From Anseranas semipalmata (taxonomy: Eukaryota; Chordata; Aves; Anseriformes; Anseranatidae): DNA of 64,000 nt. Of the stretch, positions 1-9,429 are shown piece by piece (position 1 is the stretch's first letter; every line of letters begins with the position of its first letter). The notes beneath the pieces are model-generated. The model was not told where the DNA came from. It saw only the letters and a program-made list of their open reading frames with translations, and made no database searches. Position numbers and translations under genes: made by a program. Location: the NCBI GenBank assembly GCA_013399115.1, contig VXAA01007177.1, positions 846,912 to 910,911 on the forward strand, given 5' to 3'.

Positions 1-619
1 AAAAAAAAAAAGGTAAATAATTGCAACCAAATGCCTGCTGCTCACTGGTGTTGGACTTTATTTTAGGTAAGGTATTGCATGTGTAACATAATCCAATTAA
101 ATACTTTATACTCAGACTGAATTGTTTTAAAATCCTATATTTAGCACTAGCAATCAAATGCTGCGCATTTTTGAGGTTAAAGATAAAATGTGCTTTCCTA
201 AAGCTATAGGTGGTTTTCCATGTGTGAACTTTGTAGGAAAGAAATGCACTGACCGTAATAATGGATCGGTCTGTATAAGTTTGGGAGTTGTTATTCAGGT
301 AGCTGGTACAAAACTACTTTGACTTCTGCTTAATAAAGATATTAAAAGGAGGCTGACAGTATCTTAGGACTTCCAAAGGTATGTTTATGTTCTTAACAGA
401 AGATAAATCCCATGTATCGGCATTCTTCGAGAATATTTTGCATAAAACTTTGAAACACTCCACGTCATTGTTTTCGGTAGGCTCCTGCGTGGTGTGTTCT
501 TCAAATTACACGTGTGCTTCAGGGATGTTACTGTCTGACCTTTACTGAGAGGATGGAAGTTTGTGAAGCCAAATACTCAGCAGTGAGCCCTGTTGGCACA
601 GTGGTGTTGGTTAGCAAAC

Positions 620-930
620 TGAAGGTATTCCACCCGTAAGTGACGTACCTGTGAGAGTGAAACCTGTGATGCGCTCTTGCTGCGTGGTAATGGCAGATCG
701 CTTTTGCAGGGCGCTTACGCTGCTCGGCAGGAGTTCGCTCTCCTGGCGAGAGCTGCCTGGGCTCGCCTCAGCCGCGCGGCCGCTAGGGGGCTTTGTAGGC
801 ATGGCTATCCTGGGATAGCCGCGCCGAGCGTGCGGGCTCGCTCAGTTGGGCTGTCCATTTTAAATACACGGTTAACGCAAATAACGCATTGGTTCACCCG
901 AGCTTCTCGGGGTTTTGCAAGGGTTTAGCC
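620..930 (+). promoter_or_regulatory. CpG-rich patch, candidate ARHGAP5 promoter / first exon
   Basis: The local base composition is much richer in GC and CpG than the surrounding AT-rich DNA. It includes a NotI-like GCGGCCGC near 776 and a CRE-like TGACGTAC at 641. It lies about 8.5 kb upstream of the giant exon, a plausible first-exon distance. Candidate donors are GTAAGT at 636 and GTAAGA at 936. The short frames across it look like composition effects. The promoter role is inference; no TATA box or other decisive element was seen. Confidence 0.35.
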
Positions 931-3212
931 AGACTTGTAAGAAAAAAGTTTAGTTTCAGGTAGTTCCAGTAACACTAAGAATTGTGTGTTAGGACTGTCA
1001 AGATTTTTTTTCTTGTATCTGTGTTATTACTAACTTAAAGGAGGTACAGTAGTCTGAATTGTGCTTTTTTTCTTTTTCTTTCCTGAGAATTCTTAGCCTA
1101 GAGGTCAGTGTAACTGAGATGGAATTTTGTTGTTTTTAAATTGTTTTTAAAAAGTACTTGTAAGGGTATTAATTTTACAGATTATTGTTTGAACCCTGCC
1201 ATCACTTCCTTATATTTGTGGATTTTAATGGAATATTTAAAGAAAAATGAGTTCAAAATTTCTTTCAGGAAAAACTGAAGGAATTGTAGTGAAGTTATTT
1301 TGAATTCAGGTATTAACTAATTTCTTTTAAATCACTAACACCTATCAGAAAGTGAAATAATTAATCTGTGGCTATTTCTGCACATTGCATTTTGGGGTAA
1401 ATCAGAGTTGTTTCTTTGGTTTTGAGTTACAGTTCCCACACATTTTTGCAATACTGTATCAGTTGACATACTAGCATAACAGAAGAATGTTTGCATTTAA
1501 AAAAAAGTGAAACTAATACCTACCTGCACAGTTTTAGAAATGTGTATGTTTTTACACATGTAAAACTCACGTAAGTTAGCTAATTATTATGCAAAATACT
1601 TTGTACTTACACATGGCTTTTTATGTGCTCATTTCGTGAACAATTTAAAAAAGTGTCCTCATTTTACACAGGTAGAAATTACACATCTGGCTTGTTCAAG
1701 GTCAAACAACAAATTGCTGTTTGAATTAAGTCTCAAAACTTTGGGTGTCAGTACCTAGATTGTGTACAGCAGTTCCCCCATCAAGCAAAATAACACAAAA
1801 TGTTCCAGATCTGTGGATCAGTGACATTTGTCGAAGTTGCCTCTGCCAGGATTTTAATTTCTCTTTTTGCAGCAAATGCATTTTAGCCCTATTTCTCTTC
1901 TTACCTTGAACCCCCCCTCCTCTGCTTCATTTTCTTTCTTCTTTTTCTATCAGTTCTGTCATGGATCCTTTTTGTAAGATTTCCTCCATTAGTGCTTTTG
2001 TGTTCTTCCCGAATGACTTTGTAAATAACCCGATCAGGTAGTCTGCCCTAAGAAACTTTTGTGAACAGTACGCATGTCTTCACTAGGAGCTTTTCCCGTG
2101 GAAAAAGGATTATGAATTTATTTTTCCTGTAAACTTGTACTATTTAGTTTGCTGTTAAAAGCTTTGAACCTGTGTTGAATGCTCTCGGATATTCAGAGAT
2201 GTGTAGACAAGTCACTTGAGAGGCCTAAATTTGGACTTGTGCAGTGATGATTATTTGAGCCTCTGAAGTTTACCTGTGTGTTGTACCTTGATGTAATTTG
2301 TGTAGTTTGTTTGTGTTTTGTGTTTTTCCTAACAGCAGCAGTGATAATAGATGCCCCTGGAATACTGGATTCCAGCTGAGGAGTGGCGTTCTCTTTTGAA
2401 TTTAGAAATAAAGTTTAGGCCTTGATTTAATTCTGGGTAATACACTGGAGGTCTTCAAAGTACTATTATTAATAGGAGGAATTTAGTAAATGTAGTAAGA
2501 ACTTTGAACTTCTGTTCTAAACCCAGTTTTGCATTGATTTTTAATATGAAGTTGTGCGGTCAGGTTTTCTCTTCTTTTATAAGCTGATTACTTTGCTTTC
2601 ATAGGCGAAGAAGTATCTGGTATCTAACTCAGTTAAGAATGATAGTTGAACATCATGGTCACCAAATGTGAGATGAACACCAGACCAGTTGGGGTAATCC
2701 ATTCTTGTCCTCTATGTACCTAGCAGGACTAGTCACCCTGCCATTAAAACTGAATTCCTTTTTTAGTCTGAGTGTCACTACTCTGAAGACGTTTCAGGTC
2801 ATCATCCCTTACTATCTTGTCATTAGTTGGTTGAGCTTATTTCCTGAATCCTTTTTCCCTAATGTTAGCTGGTACTTGCAGAATTTTACCAAGGAGCATT
2901 GAATTTACCCGTATTTATAAATAAGATTTCAAGTACAGTTAATTAGTTAAGATTACCAGTACTTGTGAAAGCATGACTATTGGCATGTTAATAAAGATGA
3001 CGGGGCACATTGAGTGATTAGAACCTCGACAGACTTTGGTGAATTAAGATGTTGGTGAGATGATATTGGTATACTCTGGATCTGGTTTAGTTTGTTAAAA
3101 GGATTGTGATTTGAAGAGAATTTTTTAATGCTTTTTAGAATAAAAAAAGATACTTAGAGGTAAATATTGAATGGGAAATAACACTACTACCTTAAGCTAC
3201 ATCAACATTAGA

Positions 3213-3231
3213 TTTTTTTTTTTTTTTTTTT
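3213..3231. repeat. Poly-T run (19 nt)
   Basis: Uninterrupted T homopolymer followed by AATTAAG. It may be the poly-A tail of a minus-strand insertion, but no recognisable element precedes it. Confidence 0.9.
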
Positions 3232-4139
3232 AATTAAGTGACAATGGTTGAATTGTTGTTCTGTTTTGGGTAGAGCTATGATTACTGCTGTGCTGGTAGG
3301 TCTTGGAGTTCAGATACCATACTAGATATTTTCTAACGCTAAATTTTGGTTCTCAAAGTGTGAAACAAGGGCTGAATCTGTATGAAAACTTTGTCGGCAG
3401 TAACCTGAATCCAAAGCTGTAGCTTCCTCGTAGTCATGGTCCTTGATATTTTAAAGTGGTGTGCATTCAAAAGTCATCCTACAGGCTATTTCAGTGACAT
3501 TTAATGTGTTTGAATTGACTTTGGGATCCACTGTAGAGGTCGCAGTAATTTTCGCTTGGCATATTCATATAACCTGCAAAGCAGACTAGACTGGGATGGC
3601 TCTTTTCTTCATGTGTGCTTTTTTGTTTTTTGCTTGGCCAGCTGATTTACAAACACTGTCAAAACACTATGATAGTTGAAACTAACCCTGAAAAATAGTG
3701 GTCCCTAACTGTTGCCTCTAGGCGAAATCAGAGTGAGTAAAGGACTGTGGGGAGCCACTTTTTCCTTACCTTGTTGGTATTGTTTTCAGCTGCTTAGTTT
3801 GTTGTGGTCATGAGCAATTCTGGAGAGTCGTTCAGACAACGTTTATGCTTCAGCTGTGTTAGGTCTGCAGACAGCAAACAATTTTAGGTTCAGAAGACAA
3901 TTTCAGAAGGTATTCAGAAATACTGAGAGTATTTGTGAGCAAGCGATTTACTTGGCTACGGACCCATCAACAACTTCCTGTGCAGCTGCAGTTACTAAAT
4001 AATGATAGGTGATAGTATTTTAGTATCTGTTAGTTGCTGATAATAAGATATCCTGTGCTTATGTTTCGAATTCTGCTCAGAAGACTTTGAGAGACATTTA
4101 TTAGAAAATAAATGGCATGGGTGATTCTAGCCAATCCTG

Positions 4140-4430
4140 TGGGGGCCTGCCTTTCATGAGCTTTCCCTTGCAGCGGAGTGTGCGGTGCTCAATGGCTGGT
4201 GCCCCCAGATGCACGCTTGCAGATGGAGACACTTGTCTCCCAGCCTGACCAGGTACCCGGCCAGCTCCTCCAGCGCTCCATAGCCCGTTTCCTTACCTGG
4301 ATCCAGAGGAGTGCCACAGCTGGGAGGAAAGGGCAGGGAACGTGGCTTACCTCCGCTCTGCTCTTCCGAGTGACAGAGTTTGGCCTTGCGGCTAGGCCAG
4401 GCTTAGTGCGGGGCTGCTCACTTGCTACCT
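4140..4430. other. GC-rich island of unknown nature
   Basis: About 290 bases of distinctly GC-rich sequence lie in AT-rich surroundings. There is an open frame of 84 codons at 4178-4432 with no recognisable protein. It could be an alternative promoter or exon, or an unrecognised repeat. I see no CR1 signature in it. Confidence 0.3.
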
Positions 4431-5533
4431 AATGATTTTGGTGTTTGGTACCACGAGCTGAGAATTGCAGTATTGGTGTGGTATTGGTATATTGCTTATC
4501 ACTTGGTTTTGTCCAAAAGAAGGATTACTAAAGCTTAAACTTTTCCAATTACCTATATTATTCCCAAAGCGAAGTAGAATTACCAAGAAAATAATAGTAA
4601 ATGACAAAAAAGAACCTTTGCCATACTTTTTTGATGTTATGTTTGGCACATTTACAGCATGGCGCTGCATCTTGATTAAAAATGACAGCTTTCCTTGGTT
4701 AAAAGTGGCTTAAATCATGATCCAGTCCAAGTGCCCCAAGTTTCTTTCCTTTTCTGTATCTTAGTATGTGCAGCACTGACCTGGCACTCAGTTTGGTTTT
4801 GTGTGGTTGCAGACTGGAGAAGTTCCATGGAAGAGAGATCCATTTTTGATTACTTTATAGCAGCAACCATGCAGTAAAATCAACATTTACCAGGGTTATA
4901 CTAATAAATTTGTCTCCAAGTTGAGAATTCACCATCTTCAAATAAAATTATGCTTTCAATTTCCTATTTGTCACAGTCGACGAGATATTGAAATTTAGAA
5001 ATGCCTTATTGCAGGTAAAAGGGTTTTGAGATAGGCTGTGCTTTTTTTAGTAATAAAATTTATATACATATACTTGGGCATACATTCACTTTATATATTC
5101 TGTACTTACTGACTGTACTGACTTAATCTTACAAAACTATTCTAGATATCTTAGAGTTCCAAATTCTGTGAGTAATTAGTCATTTTTGTATCTCATATTT
5201 TGTGTGTTATCTGAGACACTATATTCACTTTTTCAGAAGAGGCTTCTGCAACTTACGTATTGTTAAAATTCCAAGTTAAACTTCTGAAATCACAGGTACT
5301 TGGGAAGAGTTATGTCCTCTGTCTGTTCCAAGTATTAATAGCTGTGTTTAGAGGATTTAAACCCTCTATGTTTAGAGGAAGATCCAGCTTGGGCTCTGAG
5401 TTACAAATTAGGCTTATAGGTTTAAAATGAGGGAAACAATTCTCATGCATAGGTTAAGAGTTGTACGTTTTCTGATTGATGCTTCTGCTTTCATAATTTT
5501 GAAATTGTTAATGAATCTTACATTTGTTTTCAG

Positions 5534-5640
5534 ATCCCTCAGGGAAGGACTTACTGAAGGACACCGTTTAAATGTGTGACATCACTGCAGAAAGATCACA
5601 GCAGGATAATCATCTTGCTTTGCACCTTGTTTTCCTAAGG
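5534..5640 (+). other. ARHGAP5: Probable non-coding 5'UTR exon of ARHGAP5
   Basis: A 107-nt segment is bounded by a good acceptor (TTTGTTTTCAG ending at 5533) and a consensus donor (GTAAGT at 5641-5646). It lies 3.6 kb upstream of the giant exon on the same strand. It contains ATG 5572, directly preceded by an in-frame TAA. Spliced to 9249, this ATG would open a 37-codon uORF ending at TGA 9291-9293. There is no coding similarity. It could instead be a chance splice-site pair. Confidence 0.5.
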
Positions 5641-7358
5641 GTAAGTTCGGGCTGCAGGTCTTCATAATCTTGTTTTTAAGAGGGGAGGTGGATGAATAAA
5701 TACGAGACGATACACTGTGTTTTCTTTATAACTACATTGGGAAATCTAAAAGCCTGTAGAGACAAGATCCTATGGCAAGATTGTCAAAGGTCAGATTCTT
5801 CCTGCAGTGATGTCATACACTTCGTGTGTTCCATAGTTTTTCAAAATCCTTCTGTTTACACATAGAAGTGCTCTGATATTTTCAATTCAAAGACTGAAAT
5901 AACATGGAGAAAACAAACAGCCCCTCCTTTGAATTTGTAACAACAAAAAAGTTGGGGGGAGTGACTTGGAGTATTTTCAGTTTGTTATACTAGAATTGGG
6001 CAGACTGAAGTAAGATAATGAAAGTACCTTATTGTGAATTTCCAGTGTGTATATTTTAAAACTGTACAGTACCTTTAAATTAGTGGTATACTGAAAAGAA
6101 AAATCTTCCATTTAGGCAGCAATTTAATAATGATTACATATTAAATATGAAGCCATTACGATATTAGGTTTTTACCAGGTTTATTACTTAATTAAAATAG
6201 ATTTCATTCTGTGACTTTGCTTTGTACAATCGATGCAAAATAGAAATTGTTTAAAAAAGAAAACTAATATTAAATATTTTAAGTGATTTAACTCCAACTA
6301 TTTTTGAAAATCTTCCGTGTCAGAAATTTTGTGAGAGGCTAGTGTGTGTTTTAAGTGTCCTATTTCACCTTACTCTTTGTACTTAGTATTTTAAAAATAT
6401 ATTGATTGGATAAAACATTCATTGCTGGGGAAGGAAGAACCTTTGCTATGTGAGGATGTAGGGTATCTGAAAGTATTGATTGCTTCTTGTAAACTAGTTG
6501 TAAATAGACAGCGTCTTCCTGATTAAATGAAATAATCCTGTGAATGAAGATTTTTGTGTTCTACTTTAGTCCGCATCAAATCTGTATTGTGCTGTGGTAA
6601 ATAGAAAACGTTATAGTGAAAGTGGTGACTGAACTTCTCATTCTAATAGCTTGAATGATGCTACTATGATAAGCTTTGCTTTGGAAACAAAACACAGGGT
6701 TTGTTTGTAGTAATATAAACACTGCTTGTGAAGGATTTGCTTTTACTAAGTATTTTTGTTTCCAGAGCCATTTTCTATTAGCTCCGAATTCTGTGTTTTA
6801 GGGATATAAAAATACAGTGGAAAAAGTAAAAAACAAAACAGTTTAAAATAAGTTCTCTTTCTGAATGTCTTTGAGTAAATTAATTTTAAAACAAACAAAA
6901 AATACATTCCTAAAAAGCAGCATAAGTTTCACTTCTTGCAATATAAAAACTAAGTATACAAATTTTTACTTTCCCCTTCATTTTGCAATAAAATTAATAC
7001 TTTTTTTAAAATAAAAAAGGTAATTTTCTTGACTATTTCTATGACTGAAAGCTGTTTTTTGCATATATTTATTTCTACATTGTGGTCAATGAACTTTGTA
7101 AAAAAAGTTTGTTACATAAATAATATGGTTCTGATCAGAACTTCAGTTTTCTATTTCTAGGTGTTAATAAGTTGGAAAACTGTTGATCAGGCATTGATTC
7201 TATATAGCCAAGATATTAAAGGTGTCAATACTTCTATATTCTTTTAGAACATGATACGAATATTTATTACTGCATGCCTTTGAACTTAGATATGTTTTAA
7301 CATTCATGATTTAGTGTTGAGGCAGATTTTAAGAGCCTGTTGGGTGACAGATTTTAGC

Positions 7359-7445
7359 ATCATAGAATATCCTGAGTTGGAAGGGACCCCCAAGGATAAT
7401 TGAGTCCAACTCCACACAGGACCACCCAAAAATCAAAATCTTAGG
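7359..7445 (-). mobile_element. CR1 LINE 3'-end fragment
   Basis: The sequence ATCATAGAATATCCTGAGTT, followed by the GGAAGGGACC motif and a CCAACTCC-type stretch, is the reverse complement of the CR1 3' terminus. It is only about 90 nt and is followed by a T15 run. Confidence 0.8.
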
Positions 7446-7740
7446 TTTTCTTTTTTTTTTTTTTTACTTACTAAAGGGAGGTACTACAGTACCATTCTCA
7501 ACAAATTGTTGCTAAGAATGACAAAATAGTAAATAAAACTGAGAGGCTACAATTTTGATGCTCCTTATGCCTTTTCCTTCATGTAAGGTTTATTTACATA
7601 TGTGTTTAGGTACATTTATGCTGTTACTTTGTACTCCGGAAATGTAAAAGCAAATATGTTAAGTAATCTGTATGTTCCATTTATAGTGCCATGTGGTTTA
7701 CTTTTCTCATTCTCTTGATAAGAAGAAAGCATATTACCAA

Positions 7741-7945
7741 CATATTTTCACAGAATGGTTAGGGTTGGAAGGGACCTCTGGAGGTTATCTGGTCCAACCC
7801 CCCTGCTGAAGCAGGAAAACCCGGAGCAGGTAGCCCAGGACCAAGTGCAGATGGCTTTTGAATATCTCCAGTGAGGGAGGCTCCCCAGTCTCTCTGGGCA
7901 GCCTGTTCCAGTGCTCAGTCACCTGCACTTCTCCCTGTTGAACTA
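7741..7945 (-). mobile_element. CR1 LINE 3'-end fragment
   Basis: Begins with ACAGAATGGTTAGGGTTGGA and GGGACCTCTGGAGG and continues through the usual CR1 3' region (CAGCCTGTTCCAGTG). It reads as antisense CR1. It directly abuts a reverse-transcriptase fragment, so the element appears internally deleted. Confidence 0.85.
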
Positions 7946-8235
7946 ACTGCATGAGGTCGAGGTTTCTGTCCTCCCTTTCCTACACTTTATCGAGGTCCTT
8001 CTGGAAGGCAGCGCAACCCTGTGGTGTATCAGCCAGTCCTCCCAGTTTTGTATCTTCTGTAGACTTGCTGAGGGTATACTGTGCCTCATCATCCAAGTCA
8101 TTAAGGAAGATGTTGAACAGTATTGGACTGAATATTAACCCCCGGGGTGCGCCACCAGTTAGTGGCCTCCAGCTAGACATCATGCCCTTGCTCGCAATCC
8201 GCTGGGTCTGGCCATTCAGCCTTTCACATTTTATG
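7946..8235 (-). mobile_element. CR1 reverse-transcriptase remnant
   Basis: On the minus strand 8183-7980 translates to a degenerate CR1 reverse-transcriptase segment with ILFNIFLNDLD followed by DTKLGG. The catalytic F-A-D-D core reads S-T-E-D, so it is inactive. It adjoins the 3' end at 7741-7945, implying loss of the intervening sequence or two separate insertions. Confidence 0.75.
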
Positions 8236-8673
8236 TTTTACATGTAGTGTAATTTTTTCTAAAACAGTAAATATCTTTCCATTTGCATACTGCAAATGTA
8301 TGCAAGAAATATCTTCAGATTAATAACTGAGAGTTAGTGGTATTTGTTATACCAGATGACAGCTTCAGTAAAACCACTGGAACCTTGTAATAATTCTGTG
8401 GAAGTTTGAGTGTAAATGGCTTCTTTTTACAGTTATGCTGAGTCTTTGTTCTTGCTAGAAGCAGAAGGACCGATAGTGACTTGTAATTTTAAAAACCTCA
8501 GAATGAAGTCTTATTTTTCTGTATTAGTATCTGTATGCCAGTGTTTGTATTTTTCAGTAGAATTCAGGTTAGAAACTTCTTAAAAGCAGTTTACTGTTAG
8601 CATACAGATAAAGTAGTTTAGTTTTGCAGATAGGTACCAGCTGAGTCACATTGTCAACTTCCTGGTTTTACAG

Positions 8674-8752
8674 CTTCTCATTTTAAAAAGTTCTTTACTG
8701 GAACCTAAAACTAAACCTACAAATGCACGCAAAAGTAACGTTATTCATGCAG
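8674..8752 (+). other. Candidate alternative 5'UTR exon
   Basis: A 79-nt segment follows CTGGTTTTACAG (ends 8673) and precedes the donor GTAAGC at 8753-8758. It lies between the probable 5'UTR exon and the giant exon. Only the splice-site match supports it; it may be cryptic. Confidence 0.2.
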
Positions 8753-9248
8753 GTAAGCCTGCTATCCAGTGGAAGTATGAGCGTGAATAAAAGTACATAT
8801 ATGCAAATATTCTGTTGGGTTTAGAGTTTTTATATTGTATTTATCCTTAGTGAAAACCAACTACTTAAAATTTCACTTGCCCCTCATCTCAAGCAATAAG
8901 CTGAATTCTGATAAAGTGGAAAATGCTTTCTAATGCCCATAAGTTATGAAAGAATATAGTAACTTGTTCTTTTTCAGACGTATGCTGATAACCTGTCAAA
9001 ACAGATGATGAGCTGTTACTAAATTGTGTCTAAAAACTGTTAATGTTATTTGTATCATAGATTTAAAAATAAAAATGAACGACTTCTGAGTTCAAGATCT
9101 CATTTAAAGTAGTTGTGAAATTTTCATATACAGAGAAAGCATCTTTGGAGTAAGCAAGAAATAATGCTTTTGAGATCTCTTTTCTCTCATGAATTATAGA
9201 AAGCAAATACCTGCAGTCTTTAATTTTTTTTTTCTCTTTTTTCTTTAG

Positions 9249-9425
9249 GAAGATGATCTTCCTCGTCCTGAGTATCTGAGGTTCTCTCAATGATGAGCTG
9301 AAGCAAGAACAACTGAAAGCTACTTCTGAAACCCTGGATATACAACTTTGAACTTGTAGGAACATTTCCAGAATGAAAACCACATACAGTTACCTTGATA
9401 ATTGCAGAAGGATGAGAGGAAAGTT
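9249..9425 (+). other. ARHGAP5: 5'UTR part of ARHGAP5 exon 2
   Basis: A pyrimidine-rich tract ending in TTCTTTAG at 9241-9248 makes a good acceptor, so the giant exon probably begins at 9249. The 177-nt leader contains three upstream ATGs with short reading frames: 9253-9279, 9290-9301 and 9373-9429. The last overlaps the ARHGAP5 start. The acceptor position is inferred from sequence only. Confidence 0.75.
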
Positions 9426-9429
9426 ATGA
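9373..9429 (+). promoter_or_regulatory. uORF whose stop overlaps the ARHGAP5 start codon
   Basis: An 18-codon upstream frame starts at ATG 9373, with A at -3, and stops at TGA 9427-9429. It overlaps the ARHGAP5 start in the arrangement ATGATG (9426-9431). The second in-frame ATG (9429) has A at -3 and G at +4, a better context than the first. Such an arrangement could couple termination to reinitiation. Translation of the uORF is not shown here. Confidence 0.55.

Larger units (their letters stand above)
1..5533. other. Non-coding: 5' flank and/or first intron of ARHGAP5
   Basis: AT-rich sequence without recognisable coding exons. It holds the CpG-rich patch at 620-930, a strong polypyrimidine-CAG acceptor-like site at about 1911-1953, a T19 run at 3213-3231, and a second GC-rich island at about 4140-4430 of unknown nature. 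No CR1 copy was recognised here. Confidence 0.6.
5641..9248 (+). other. ARHGAP5: Intron between 5'UTR exon and giant exon
   Basis: GTAAGT donor and pyrimidine-rich acceptor. It carries CR1 fragments at about 7359-8235 and a T15 run at 7451-7465. A second candidate 5'UTR cassette lies at 8674-8752 (acceptor TTTTACAG, donor GTAAGC). The remainder is AT-rich without recognisable features. Confidence 0.5.

Noticed and set aside
611..928. Short open frames on both strands in the CpG-rich patch
   Set aside because: The lack of stops follows from high GC content; no recognisable protein and no sign of a start-stop gene structure.
9402..9425. Upstream extension of the ARHGAP5 frame to 9402
   Set aside because: The codon at 9402 is TTG, not ATG, and the known p190-B N-terminus starts at the ATG pair 9426/9429.
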